Notes: generated by a model not told the origin, from the letters alone. DNA of 45,168 nucleotides from Fibrobacter sp. (GCA_017965445.1 JAGCPZ010000021.1:1-45168), one strand, 5' to 3'; counted from the stretch's first letter, positions 1 to 8,946 are shown. Numbers and translations: made by a program.

Positions 1-410
1 CGGTCCATCGTGTGCTGCAAGTATTCCTTGAAGTCACGGTCGATGTTCACACCGTCGAAGTCGATGTCGTCGTTTTCCAACACGAACACGGCGCTCGGGT
101 TATCGAGCCAGCCCACAATGTCCACGTCTTCCAACTTCATGGACTTGTCACCGGGCTTCTGAGCAACGTATTCGACCTTAGCCTTCGGAACCCAGCCCTG
201 ACCGCAAGCACCCTTCACGAGGACTTCGGTATCGCCTTCTTTCAAGACGGTCATTTCGTCGTTAAAGCTAGCCGTGCAGACAACAGAGCCACCATCTTTA
301 TCTTTGGTGAGTTCCACGTCGCCCAGCTTGGACTTAACCTTCTTGGCTGCAAAGGAAGATGCTACCAGCAAAGCGAAGGCGACAAACATAACTTTTTTCA
401 TCATTTTCAT
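1..410 (-). CDS. Secreted hypothetical protein (partial, C-terminus outside window)
   Basis: Reading the minus strand from ATG at 410 gives 136 codons that stay open to the window edge, so the C-terminus is missing. The first residues, MKMMKKVMFVAFALLVASSFAA, look like a Sec signal peptide with a cleavage site near residue 20. The mature part is acidic and lysine-rich and holds two cysteines (in SVVCTASF and KGACGQGW) that could form a disulfide. The segment TEVLVKGACGQGWVPKAKVEYV resembles a short SH3-like beta segment, but I cannot assign a family. A GAGGA ribosome-binding site sits upstream of the start. It diverges from mltG, with about 96 bases between the two starts. Function unknown. 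Confidence 0.75.
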   Translation of the reverse strand, partial: MKMMKKVMFVAFALLVASSFAAKKVKSKLGDVELTKDKDGGSVVCTASFNDEMTVLKEGDTEVLVKGACGQGWVPKAKVEYVAQKPGDKSMKLEDVDIVGWLDNPSAVFVLENDDIDFDGVNIDRDFKEYLQHTMD

Positions 411-506
411 AGCGAATCCTCAAAACAAGGGAAATATTCAACAATGCTATACGAATATACTTTTTATTTTGCCAATCCGTTGCAATTTCTTTTAAATTTT
501 TACGCT

Positions 507-1520
507 ATGAAGAAGATTTTTTCAATTACCGCCATTATCCTCGTTTTTCTCGCGATTTTTGCGTTTTTTAACGTAAATCAGCGATTAAACGCCGTTTCAC
601 ACAACGAAAATACCGTCATTTTGGAGATTCCGAAGGGCAGTTCACCCACAAAAGTTTTACAAATTTTACAAGAAAAAAACATTTGGACCGACGAATTGGC
701 CTTCACTTTGTGGTGCAAAATGAAAAAACCATCACTCAAGGCCGGCTGGTACGAGGTCCCCGCCCACCAGACACTGGAAGAACTCACCTCGCTTTTCGAG
801 AGCGGTAAAAGCGCCGTCCGCAAGGTGACCATCCCCGAAGGTCGGGCCTCCTGGGAAATCCCCGCCTACCTGCAGAAGAGTTTCCCGGACCTGGACACGG
901 CACGTTGGAACAAACTGGTCCAAGACCCGCAGTTCGCCCACGCTCTCGGCATCGAAGGCAACTCGCTGGAAGGTTACCTCTTGCCGGACACGTACCCGTT
1001 CGCCATCAACTCCGACGAGGAGTCCATACTGCGACAGATGGTCGCCGCTAACTTCAAGGTTCGCGACGAGATGAAGGACCGCAAAGGTTCCATGTGGGAA
1101 ACGCTGGGCAACTGGCACCGCGTGTTGACGCTCGCGAGCGTCGTCGAAGAAGAAACTGGCATCCCGGAAGAACGCCCGCTGATTGCAGGAGTGTTCCACA
1201 ACCGTCTCCGCATCGGCATGCCGCTCGGAGCAGACCCGACAGTGCGGTTCATCTTCAAGAACTTGACGGGGCCCATCTACAAGAGCCAGTTGAACAGCAA
1301 CAACCCGTACAACACCCGCAAGTTCGCGGGACTCATGCCAGGGCCAATATCGAACCCGGGCCGCAAGGCGATTGAAGCAACACTCTTCCCCGAAAAGACC
1401 GAAGCACTTTACTTTGTTGCAAAAGACGATGGATCGCACACGCACTTCTTCAGCACGAACCTCTCCGACCACAACAAATACAAGGATGTGGCCGCCAAGA
1501 ACCGCGGGGAGAAGAAGTAG
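507..1520 (+). CDS. mltG: Endolytic murein transglycosylase MltG (YceG-like)
   Basis: MltG cleaves nascent peptidoglycan strands at the inner membrane and so sets glycan chain length. The 337-residue protein starts with one N-terminal membrane anchor (MKKIFSITAIILVFLAIFAFF), then a LysM-like N-terminal domain (ILEIPKGSSPTKVLQIL) and the YceG catalytic domain. Family hallmarks are LEGYLLPDTYPF, the catalytic-glutamate segment LASVVEEETG, FHNRLRIGMPLGADPTV, NPYNTRKFAGLMPGPISNPG and a final ALYFVAKDDGSHTHFF. The reading frame stays open upstream to base 12, but the ATG at 507 directly precedes the anchor and clears the divergent gene, so I chose it. Length agrees with bacterial MltG proteins of about 340 residues. 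Confidence 0.95.
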   Translation: MKKIFSITAIILVFLAIFAFFNVNQRLNAVSHNENTVILEIPKGSSPTKVLQILQEKNIWTDELAFTLWCKMKKPSLKAGWYEVPAHQTLEELTSLFESGKSAVRKVTIPEGRASWEIPAYLQKSFPDLDTARWNKLVQDPQFAHALGIEGNSLEGYLLPDTYPFAINSDEESILRQMVAANFKVRDEMKDRKGSMWETLGNWHRVLTLASVVEEETGIPEERPLIAGVFHNRLRIGMPLGADPTVRFIFKNLTGPIYKSQLNSNNPYNTRKFAGLMPGPISNPGRKAIEATLFPEKTEALYFVAKDDGSHTHFFSTNLSDHNKYKDVAAKNRGEKK

Positions 1521-1830
1521 CGGCGGAGCCGCAGTGGTTGGTGGTTAGTGGCTAGTAGGCAGTAGGAATTTTAGTAACTAGTTACTAGTTAATAGTTACT
1601 AGTTAATAGTGATTCTTAAAGCCAAAAACATCAACGATAGTCAGGTGGTTTCGCCGCGATGAGCCATGAGGTCGCAGCCTTCGGCTGCTTTGAGGTGTGG
1701 GGTTGTTGTAATTGGAAAAGCCTCAAAGCGAAGCGTGCTCAAAGCGAGTTTACGAGCGCCCCCATAGCCCATACCCATACACACCTCTCTAGTCTCTCGT
1801 CTGTAGCCCACGCAGTGGGCGTTCTTTCGT
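1521..1830. repeat. Non-coding spacer with short tandem repeats
   Basis: This 310-base spacer between convergent mltG and the patatin gene holds no convincing gene. It contains a GTGG/TAGT-rich stretch at 1535-1565 and two exact tandem copies of the 14-mer AGTTACTAGTTAAT at 1580-1593 and 1594-1607, flanked by partial copies. A similar low-complexity AGT-rich stretch occurs at 30718-30752. The 67-codon open frame at 1659-1862 has no ribosome-binding site and runs through repeat DNA, so I do not call it. Confidence 0.6.
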
Positions 1831-1833
1831 CTA
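1788..1833 (-). repeat. Mosaic repeat abutting a stop codon, copy 1
   Basis: On the minus strand the TAG stop of the patatin gene is followed at once by ACGAAAGAACGCC, then a short variable segment, then GGGCTACAGACGAGAGAC. The same two blocks, in the same order and also starting at a TAG stop, recur at 11754-11830. The middle segments of the two copies differ. Confidence 0.6.
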
Positions 1834-4113
1834 GAACAAACTGTAATCGCCGATACGGATAAAGTATCTATAATCCTTGAAGCGTTTTAAATCGCCGAAA
1901 GTATCTGTATCGACAATGCGGTTCAGCCCCGCATATACGGTAAACGAGCGGTATTTATAGCGAAGCGCCGGTTCAAAAACAAACTTATTCGAATTGAGCT
2001 TGGCACTCCATTTATCTTCGAAGTCATGGAAATACGCCAGCGAAAGCCACAATCCAAAACCATATCGTTCCACACCGCCGTTCATACGCAATAGCGCATA
2101 ACCGTGCGTCGAAAGTTCCGGATCCAGCCAATCCTCTGACCACGGCGTTGCTGCCGCATGCAAGCGATAACGGTCTTCCATCGCGACGCTTTTAAAGTTC
2201 TCGGGGAACTTGAAAGAGCCGCCATCGCGGTAAGCGTCAAAGCCAAGTGCCGCGCCAAAAGTCACCGAAGTGCTACGAGACGGCGACAAAGAATATCGCC
2301 CGTCCAAAGTGTAGATGCCATAAATCGGGCCTCTCTGGTGGAACCCGTAACCAATCAAGTTAATGGCCACGGAGGCATTAGCCGCAAAGCCCTTCGAAGC
2401 AAACCAGTTGTCGTCAACGCCGTTCAATAGAGAATAGCGGACGCTTTGGGTCACAGGGGTCGTCTCGTAATTGCTGCCGATTTCGATAAAATCATCGTCG
2501 TCAAAAAAGTCCGAAGTGGGGATTGCCACTGGAGCCAACTCAAATTCTCGGTTACCAAACAGGAACTTGACTTCAACGGACTGCATTTTATCAATTGCAT
2601 ACCGAACAGACAAGAACAAGTCATTGCGCTTTTCGAATTCAAATCGGTTTTCTTCTGCAACATTGTCGCTCTGGAAAGACTTCAAAAAGCGGAGCTTCAT
2701 CAAGTCATATCCAAAGCTGAATTTCCAGCGATGGCTAATGAGGTTCGACAGCTCCAAACGCGGGCGGAATCCATAAGATGAAGTTCCGTAGAAGCCGCCG
2801 AGTTTTAGATAAATTTCCATCTGGTTCACATAGTTGAGCGCGACCTCGCCATAGGCGTTCGCACCTATCACGTTGGAACCGAATCCACCTACAGCCACAT
2901 CTACCGTCGGGTGCACGCCCACGTCAATCAAAAGGTCGCCATCAGGCTGCATGTTGAACGAAACCGTATCGTAAGGCGTTTTAGACGCAATCGCATAAGC
3001 AAAGTTCACAGGAGCGGCGAATCCGGTATCTTGAGGATTCCAGTAAGACGCCACCGCCGAATGGAGTTCGGACGAAAGGCTATCGAATGTCGGGTGGAAA
3101 CTGAACCACGGTTCCGATTTCTGTTTTTCGGCATAACCATTGGAAGTTTCCACCAACGGAGCGATTTCACGCAAGCTTTTTTCCACCGCCGAGAATCCGG
3201 ACTGAATCAAAGCCTTGCGAGATGTATCGTTTAAAACATGCGTTCTTACAAAAACGCCCTGCGAGCGATCCAACTTTGATAAAACGTTGTCTTTAATGGT
3301 ACGGCTTTCAGCACTTCCATCAAGCTGATAACGCACAGGGTCTGCAACGACAATCATCGGAACTTCTTGCAAACTGCTGGATAGCGGAAGCGCCAAGTAC
3401 GGACAAAGTTCTCCGGAATTTTCGTTACCCGGCAGCGGAAGCGACGAGACAATATCGGCATACGTCGGATTCTCGATAATGCTATCGCATGTCTGGAGCG
3501 TAAAGGGAATACGGAATGACCCCCGTTGACGATAAAGCGATTCCTCGAAACGGAGACGCGAAAGCGAACGTTTTATAGAGGCCGTATCGGGTACAAGAGC
3601 ATGCATGCTGCGATGGACGTTCCCGGCAGAGTCCGCATACAACGAAAAACGTTCACGGAGCGAAGGAATGCCATCAACCGAAACGGGAATGTCAAACGCA
3701 TTATGTTCTGTTTTTGCGTGAATCGAATTGACTCCGACAAATTCATCAACATACGGGTCCAGCATCAGCCGCTGAATATCGTCCAACGACACGCCAAGCG
3801 ACCAAAGCGCACCCATCCAGGCGCCCCAAGATGTCGCCACAATGGAATCCACTGGAATTTTGTAGCCTTCTATTGCATACAAAACACCTAGCTGGAACCA
3901 TGGCGAGCGTTCACCACCACCAAGGTAAAGAACGGTCTTTGCCTTTTTCGCATACAGGGAATCCGGTTCCATCTTCATCGCACCCAAAAGCGATTCATCG
4001 ACGGAATGGGCCGCCACTGATGGCGACACAAGAACAGAAGCGGAAATCGCTACCGTCAAAAAGAGTGCTTTTTTAAGCCAGCAAAGCGGGATTGGAAACA
4101 TACCTACCTGCAT
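1831..4113 (-). CDS. Patatin-like phospholipase with C-terminal outer-membrane beta-barrel
   Basis: The 760-residue protein has an N-terminal signal peptide (WLKKALFLTVAISASVLVSPSVAA) and then a patatin-like domain. A glycine-rich oxyanion loop (YLGGGERSPWFQLGVLYAIE, residues ~60-80) precedes the nucleophile elbow ATSWGAWMGA, which fits G/A-x-S-x-G. The aspartate partner is uncertain; YQLDGSAE is a candidate, but the usual DGG is absent. From about residue 390 the sequence alternates aromatic and polar strands typical of a BamA/TamA-type 16-strand barrel and ends in an aromatic residue (DYSLF). This resembles patatin autotransporters of type Vd (PlpD-like). The start overlaps the upstream PilT-like gene by 41 bases; a start at 4101 is also possible. 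It is the last gene of the minus-strand operon starting at 8797. Confidence 0.8.
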   Translation of the reverse strand: MQVGMFPIPLCWLKKALFLTVAISASVLVSPSVAAHSVDESLLGAMKMEPDSLYAKKAKTVLYLGGGERSPWFQLGVLYAIEGYKIPVDSIVATSWGAWMGALWSLGVSLDDIQRLMLDPYVDEFVGVNSIHAKTEHNAFDIPVSVDGIPSLRERFSLYADSAGNVHRSMHALVPDTASIKRSLSRLRFEESLYRQRGSFRIPFTLQTCDSIIENPTYADIVSSLPLPGNENSGELCPYLALPLSSSLQEVPMIVVADPVRYQLDGSAESRTIKDNVLSKLDRSQGVFVRTHVLNDTSRKALIQSGFSAVEKSLREIAPLVETSNGYAEKQKSEPWFSFHPTFDSLSSELHSAVASYWNPQDTGFAAPVNFAYAIASKTPYDTVSFNMQPDGDLLIDVGVHPTVDVAVGGFGSNVIGANAYGEVALNYVNQMEIYLKLGGFYGTSSYGFRPRLELSNLISHRWKFSFGYDLMKLRFLKSFQSDNVAEENRFEFEKRNDLFLSVRYAIDKMQSVEVKFLFGNREFELAPVAIPTSDFFDDDDFIEIGSNYETTPVTQSVRYSLLNGVDDNWFASKGFAANASVAINLIGYGFHQRGPIYGIYTLDGRYSLSPSRSTSVTFGAALGFDAYRDGGSFKFPENFKSVAMEDRYRLHAAATPWSEDWLDPELSTHGYALLRMNGGVERYGFGLWLSLAYFHDFEDKWSAKLNSNKFVFEPALRYKYRSFTVYAGLNRIVDTDTFGDLKRFKDYRYFIRIGDYSLF

Positions 4114-5080
4114 CTTCGGCAGTCACATAGCCAGAGCGAACAAGTTCAGCAAGGCAGTCGTCCATCAGGAGCATGCCTTCCGATGCGGACGCCGCAATGA
4201 TGGACGGAAGCTTGAAATGATCTCCACTGCGTATGTGAGCCGCCACGTTTTGCGTGTTATAAAGAATTTCCCATGCAGGAACAGCGCTACCGCCTTCCGC
4301 AGCCGCCGGCAAGAGTCTCTGGACGACAACCGCCTTGAGGGCCGCAGCGAGCATAGTACGTACAAGGTCACGATTCTCCGAAGACGATGCAGAAAGAAGC
4401 GCATCGACAACGCCAACCGCGTTCCCCGCTGTCACGTTTACCACTACCAAGGCGCCAGCCTCGGCAGCACGCAAAACAGGAATCAGCGTCGATTCATCGA
4501 AATCACCTATCCAGAACAAATCGGTACCGCTGCGGAGCCCTTGTTCCAGCTTTTCAGACGTTGTTCCGACTGTATTGGCAAGCATTAGGCTATCGCCCGT
4601 CTTCACAGGCAATTCGCGCCCTGCATCCAGATTGCAAAAACGCAAAATGCTCGAAGAACACATCGCCGAAACGTAAGACGTCGCCGAAACCGTTTTGCCC
4701 GAGCAAGCGGGCCCAGCAAACACGACAAGCCCGGAACTAAATCCAAGCAAATTGTCAAGCGACGCCGGTGCGCCAAGCGAAGAAAAATCCGGACATTCCG
4801 CCATCAACGGGCGGAAAATCGCCGCATTGCCCAGCGCCTCGCGAAAATACTTCACCCGCCATTTGGTATTCAGCCACGGGCCTCCGATAAACGTGCCGGA
4901 TTCGCCTTCAAGCGAACCGAGAAATTCCAGCAACGAGCCAAAAGGGAGAACCGGCGCGTTGGGAATCGCGCAAACGCGGCCTGCAAAGCGAATCGCCGAA
5001 GGGGCGCCATCCGTTACAATCAAGTCGCTTGCCCCAACATTCAATGCGTAATCCAAAAGAGATTCAATTTCTGATGCCAT
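4073..5080 (-). CDS. Degenerate PilT-like secretion ATPase (second of a pair)
   Basis: The 335-residue protein has the size and order of PilT. The N-terminal segment LLDYALNVGASDLIVTDGAPSAIRFAGRV matches the PilT N-domain (ASDLHL...G..P..R..G). Walker A is GPACSGKT at about residue 125, followed by an Asp-box-like FCNLDAGRELP. At the Walker B position, where PilT has VGEMRD, this protein has WIGDFDES, and the PilT His box (GTLHTNSA) is replaced by VVVNVTAGNA without histidine. The catalytic glutamate and sensor histidine therefore look lost. The C-terminal region still ends PilT-like (QRLLPAAAEGG, MLLMDDCLAELVRSGYVT). It lies 14 bases after a related gene. Function may be regulatory or structural rather than pilus retraction. 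Confidence 0.75.
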   Translation of the reverse strand: MASEIESLLDYALNVGASDLIVTDGAPSAIRFAGRVCAIPNAPVLPFGSLLEFLGSLEGESGTFIGGPWLNTKWRVKYFREALGNAAIFRPLMAECPDFSSLGAPASLDNLLGFSSGLVVFAGPACSGKTVSATSYVSAMCSSSILRFCNLDAGRELPVKTGDSLMLANTVGTTSEKLEQGLRSGTDLFWIGDFDESTLIPVLRAAEAGALVVVNVTAGNAVGVVDALLSASSSENRDLVRTMLAAALKAVVVQRLLPAAAEGGSAVPAWEILYNTQNVAAHIRSGDHFKLPSIIAASASEGMLLMDDCLAELVRSGYVTAEDAGRYVSNPALLA

Positions 5081-5094
5081 GACAACCTCCGCTA

Positions 5095-6735
5095 TTAACC
5101 CTTGCGGTAAGAAGCAAAACGACGGCTGTCATTAGCTCGTTTCCAAGCCTCGACACCTTCGATATAACCCGAATCCACGCACATCTGCAAGGATTCATCC
5201 AAAGTAATGCCCTGGTCTTTTTGGCCAGTGATTGCAGAGACAATCTGCGAGATATCTCCCTTGCGAATCATCCCCGCGATTGCAGAGGTGACCTTCATCG
5301 ATTCGGTCGCAAGGACAAGCCCCTGGTTCTGCACCACGGGAATCAAGTGCTGCACAATGACGCCCTTCAACTGGTCGGCAAGCGAACAGGCAAACGCATT
5401 GCGGTTTTCGCTCGGCACGGACATGAGGAGCCTCGAAAGAAGCGCATGGATGTTATTACCGCTTGCGACCGCAAACACGAGCGCACCTGCGTTAGACGCC
5501 TGCATCAAAAGCGAAAGTTCGTCCATGGTTTCCAAATGGTCAAATAAAATAACATCGGCCCCCGTGCGGATGGCAAGTTCAATCCCCGCCACACCAGAAC
5601 GGACATGCAGCCCGACTTCGCGTTGGGCAATGGAACCACGGGAATTGTGGAGCAAACGTTCTATCGGTTTTTCGACCGTTTGGATAAACACGTCGCGGTT
5701 CGCGGCAATGGTTTCGGCAAATGCAGTCATCGTCGTGGAGCGGCCACTGGACGAAGGGCCGGCTATCAGCACAAGGCCACTATTCAGTTCCACAAAATGG
5801 TTGCAAAATTCCGGCAAATACAGATTTTCGAGCGGAATAGAATCCATCGGAATAACGCGAATGGCTATACTCGGAATAACATCGTTCCACGCAACCGAAA
5901 TGCGGGCGCGACCAACGCCTGGGAGAGCAAACGTCTTGCTGAAATTACGACCGACCACAATCTTGTAACCATCCGAAAAGCCTTCTGCCGCCTCGCTCAA
6001 GCGATCCATCAAATGCGTCTTTTCTAGCGTTTTCTCGGAAGCCGCAAACATCTCCCCCGACTGGCGCATGGTAATCTGGCGGTTCGCGTACAGATAAATG
6101 TCCGTCACGTTGAACTTGCGGGCGTACGCGATGATTTTTGCAAGCGAGGTAATCGGATGCAGTACATCGGGCGCCTCGATGGCGGTTCCTTCTCCGGTGG
6201 CTACCGCAAATAGCGACGGAAGTTCCTCCATGGCGAATTCTTCGGCGGGAGCTTCGCTCTCGACCGGGACTTGCACGCTCGCCATGCTTGTCATTTCGAG
6301 TCCTTCGACTTTTTCAATGACGACTGACGAAGAGGAAGCCTCTCCATAGAGGCTGCTGTTTCCCTCGATTTGTATCGCAGGTTCTTCATCCGGCTGAGGC
6401 GCGGGCGCTGCCGAGGCGGGAGACGCACTAGCCATAGGTGATGCCGGTTTCGCGGCAGGAGCAGCACTCGCAGACGATGCAGCGGGTTTTGCAGCAGACG
6501 CTGCCGAAGCGGGCGTTGCCGCCGGAGCAGGAGATGCCGGCTTCGCATTTTTCGCTTCGAGATTCTGCACAAAGGCAAGCACCTTCTCGTACAAGCCCTG
6601 TTTCAAGATTCCCGCACGAACAAGCACCTGACCGATATCCATCGAATCAGTAATTTCGCCCCAATGCGCCTTAATCTGATCCTCGGACACAACCTTGTTA
6701 TGAACGAGAACTTTCGCAATATACTGGTTCCTCAT
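5095..6735 (-). CDS. Degenerate PilT-like ATPase with GspE/MshE-type N-domain
   Basis: This 546-residue protein joins three parts. Residues 1-60 (YIAKVLVHNKVVSEDQIKAHWG...GQVLVRAGILKQ) resemble the GspE/MshE N-terminal helical domain. Residues ~62-125 form an Ala/Pro/Ser-rich linker. From ~190 a PilT-type core follows: VTDIYLYANRQITMRQSGEM, then GPSSSGRST, in which the Walker A lysine is arginine (codon CGC, plus-strand bases 5740-5742). The Asp box IQTVEKPIER is kept, but the Walker B position reads ILFDHLETM instead of VGEMRD, and the His box is replaced by VFAVASGNN. ATP hydrolysis is therefore doubtful. The start overlaps the stop of the ABC permease by ATGA, which implies translational coupling. 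No pilin, PilB or PilC gene is nearby. Confidence 0.75.
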   Translation of the reverse strand: MRNQYIAKVLVHNKVVSEDQIKAHWGEITDSMDIGQVLVRAGILKQGLYEKVLAFVQNLEAKNAKPASPAPAATPASAASAAKPAASSASAAPAAKPASPMASASPASAAPAPQPDEEPAIQIEGNSSLYGEASSSSVVIEKVEGLEMTSMASVQVPVESEAPAEEFAMEELPSLFAVATGEGTAIEAPDVLHPITSLAKIIAYARKFNVTDIYLYANRQITMRQSGEMFAASEKTLEKTHLMDRLSEAAEGFSDGYKIVVGRNFSKTFALPGVGRARISVAWNDVIPSIAIRVIPMDSIPLENLYLPEFCNHFVELNSGLVLIAGPSSSGRSTTMTAFAETIAANRDVFIQTVEKPIERLLHNSRGSIAQREVGLHVRSGVAGIELAIRTGADVILFDHLETMDELSLLMQASNAGALVFAVASGNNIHALLSRLLMSVPSENRNAFACSLADQLKGVIVQHLIPVVQNQGLVLATESMKVTSAIAGMIRKGDISQIVSAITGQKDQGITLDESLQMCVDSGYIEGVEAWKRANDSRRFASYRKG

Positions 6736-7541
6736 AAGAAGTCCCTCCGGCTAAACCACCAGCTTGCCACAGCCAGGAATACGCCAATGTAGCCCAACGC
6801 ATAAACAGAATTCCAGAACAGATACATGTCCGGGAGTTGAACGCCATGCACCACGTAATTCGTCACGTTGAAACGGTAAAGCCCAGGGAAAACGGCATGA
6901 ATCACGACCGCCGCCTTTTCGAGAATCGCAGACGACGTGCCGTGAAGTTCGCCCATGCGGCTTGCAAAGCGCACTTGTTCCAAAAGCTGGTCGCTCAAGT
7001 GCCCGGCAAAATAGACGCCCAGCGTAAAGAGCGCCGAAAGGATCGTGCTGCTAAAGCTACTGAACAAAAGCGCCACGGCAATGACCACCGCCATTTCGCA
7101 GAATATCAAGTAAATAGCCGTCAAGAGGCTTACCGTCGGGTTGGAATTCGTCACCCACAAGATGCAATAGTAAATGCATGTGAGTAAGCACAAGTGAACG
7201 GCAACCACCGCCAAAAGTCCAAAATACTTGCCCACGATGAACGCCACGCGGCTGATGGGTTTCGACAAAAGCGTGAGTACCGTTCGCCGCTGGATTTCTT
7301 TTTGCACAAGGCTGATGCCCACGAAAATCGAAATCAAGAGGCCCGAAAGGCTCATCACCGAAAGCGTTGTCGATTTGATGACGTAGGCGCGGTCGAACAC
7401 CGACCATTCCCCAAGCACAATGCTGAAAAGTGTAAGCGCAATCGCCAAAAAACCGATGTTGTATAGAATCTTATCGCGAATGGATTCGCGGAACGTATTG
7501 AGGGCAATAATGCCGATATGCTTAAGCGTCTGCACGGGCAA
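6732..7541 (-). CDS. ABC-2 type transporter permease
   Basis: The 269-residue integral membrane protein has about six hydrophobic segments, including ILYNIGFLAIALTLFSIVLG, LSGLLISIFVGISLV, YFGLLAVVAVHLCLLTCIYY, AVVIAVALLFSSF, LSALFTLGVYFAG and a last helix near ALGYIGVFLAVASWWF. The cytosolic stretch VQKEIQRRTVLTLLSKPISR is typical of ABC-2/NosY-like permeases. It overlaps the ATPase gene by 20 bases and the next gene by 4, so it is surely the partner of that ATPase. The substrate is unknown; neighbouring genes suggest a role at the cell envelope. Confidence 0.88.
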   Translation of the reverse strand: MPVQTLKHIGIIALNTFRESIRDKILYNIGFLAIALTLFSIVLGEWSVFDRAYVIKSTTLSVMSLSGLLISIFVGISLVQKEIQRRTVLTLLSKPISRVAFIVGKYFGLLAVVAVHLCLLTCIYYCILWVTNSNPTVSLLTAIYLIFCEMAVVIAVALLFSSFSSTILSALFTLGVYFAGHLSDQLLEQVRFASRMGELHGTSSAILEKAAVVIHAVFPGLYRFNVTNYVVHGVQLPDMYLFWNSVYALGYIGVFLAVASWWFSRRDFL

Positions 7542-8445
7542 TTTCCTCCGTCAAAATATCTTCGAGACTCGGGCGCTTGTGGTCCATCTTTTCTACAGCG
7601 ATTCCGTTTGAGAGGCAATAACCGAGCAGGCGGTCACGCGCTACATCGTCAGAGCAGATAAATTCCTGCGGATGCCCCGTCAAAGAAACACCTCGCGGCA
7701 AGTCCGCTTCCAGAATCGCCTGGCGCGTACGCACGTGGTATTCGACGCCGCAGGATTCCGTGATTTCATCGACAGTCCCTTCGCGTACGATTTTTCCATC
7801 GACAATCATCGCGACCTTGTGGCTGATGCTTTCCACATCACTAAGCAAATGGCTCGAATAGAAAATCGTCACGCCATCGCGGTTCAACTGCTGGATGGCC
7901 TCGCGCACGTCACGGCGGCCCATCGGGTCGAGCCCGCTCATCGGTTCGTCGAGAATCAAAAGCTTCGGTTTCGAAAGAATCGCCTGAGCAATGCCTACGC
8001 GCTGCATCATGCCCTTGGAGTACGAACGCAAACGACGGTCAATCCAGTCCTTGTTCGCATGCAAAAGCTCCAGCGCCCAGCCGATGCGGGATTCTAGTTC
8101 TGCACCCTGAAGCCCCACAAGTTTCCCATAAAAGCGCAAAAGTTCGCGACCCGAAAGGTAATCGTAGAAATATGGCTGCTCCGGCGAATAACCAATATAC
8201 CTACGGCTCTTTGTATCACGGGGGCTAATCCCGTTCACGAGCACCTTGCCCGAATCAAAAGTCAAAAGTCCTGTCAAGACCTTGATTGTGGTGGACTTGC
8301 CCGCCCCGTTAGGCCCGATAAAACCATACACCTGCCCCGCCTCGACATTGAAGCTCACGTCCTTGAGCGCAAGCTTTGGCTTCATGGTAAAGCCACTGCG
8401 GTAAGTCTTGTGCAAGTGCTCAATTTCAATCATAAAATCGCTCAT
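7522..8445 (-). CDS. ABC transporter ATP-binding protein
   Basis: The 307-residue ATPase carries all nucleotide-binding motifs: Walker A GPNGAGKST, Q-loop near YSPEQPYFYDYLSG, signature YSKGMMQRVG, Walker B LLILDEPMSGLDP and H-loop IFYSSHLLSD. A C-terminal extension of about 80 residues is typical of ATPases serving ABC-2 permeases. The frame is open 30 codons further upstream into the preceding gene, but the ATG at 8445 gives MSDFMIEIEHLHKTYRSGF, the normal family start, 7 bases after the preceding stop. It pairs with the permease that overlaps its 3' end. Confidence 0.9.
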   Translation of the reverse strand: MSDFMIEIEHLHKTYRSGFTMKPKLALKDVSFNVEAGQVYGFIGPNGAGKSTTIKVLTGLLTFDSGKVLVNGISPRDTKSRRYIGYSPEQPYFYDYLSGRELLRFYGKLVGLQGAELESRIGWALELLHANKDWIDRRLRSYSKGMMQRVGIAQAILSKPKLLILDEPMSGLDPMGRRDVREAIQQLNRDGVTIFYSSHLLSDVESISHKVAMIVDGKIVREGTVDEITESCGVEYHVRTRQAILEADLPRGVSLTGHPQEFICSDDVARDRLLGYCLSNGIAVEKMDHKRPSLEDILTEEIARADA

Positions 8446-8452
8446 ATACACA

Positions 8453-8797
8453 TCACTTTTCGTTTGAATTTTCATCTGCGGATTCGCTTTCCGCCCCTTC
8501 CGTCGCAGAGTCGTCGGATTCGTCGGAACTGTCATCCGAATCGCCGAGACCCGCCGCCTTGTATGATTCTTCTATCTGACGACGGCGGCGATCAGCCCTC
8601 TCTTTCTTGTTGACGAAGAAGTAAATGACGGCACCCACAAGATAGATGACGATGCCCGAATAGAAAATCGGATTGATGGACATTCCCTCCAAACCCGGAA
8701 AAACATTCAAAATGATTTCATGGCCAAAAAGCGAAAGCAAAACCAGAATAAAGCCTAACGCCTTGAGTACCCACGTGACAATCACAATTTTTTGCAT
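8453..8797 (-). CDS. Small two-helix membrane protein with acidic tail
   Basis: This 114-residue protein is unassigned. It has two predicted membrane helices (VTWVLKALGFILVLLSLFG and FYSGIVIYLVGAVIYFFV), a basic stretch (NKKERADRRRRQIEESYKA) that should lie in the cytosol, and a Ser/Asp/Glu-rich disordered tail of about 40 residues. It is the first gene of the compact minus-strand operon and ends 7 bases before the ABC ATPase start. It may be an accessory subunit of that transporter; this is inferred only from position. Confidence 0.7.
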   Translation of the reverse strand: MQKIVIVTWVLKALGFILVLLSLFGHEIILNVFPGLEGMSINPIFYSGIVIYLVGAVIYFFVNKKERADRRRRQIEESYKAAGLGDSDDSSDESDDSATEGAESESADENSNEK

Positions 8798-8861
8798 CGT
8801 AAACCTCTAAACGATGCCGTACAACTCGCACGGCATTCCCATTTTGAATATATCTATTTAT

Positions 8862-8902
8862 GCGGAAAAAAGACGGGCGACCAACAGAATATCGCCCTTT
8901 TT
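8862..8902 (-). terminator. Rho-independent terminator after rsmG (bidirectional form)
   Basis: GGGCGA at 8875-8880 pairs with TCGCCC at 8892-8897. On the minus strand the stem is followed by GTCTTTTTT, and on the plus strand by TTTTT. It separates rsmG from the ABC/PilT-like operon, which should therefore have its own promoter between about 8798 and 8860. Confidence 0.75.
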
Positions 8903-8946
8903 CGTGCACAAACGCTGTTTTTAGCGAAAAAGTCTCTGCGTTTTTG

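Noticed and set aside
1659..1862. Small 67-codon gene between mltG and the patatin gene
   Set aside because: No ribosome-binding site, runs through repeat DNA and overlaps the end of the patatin gene.
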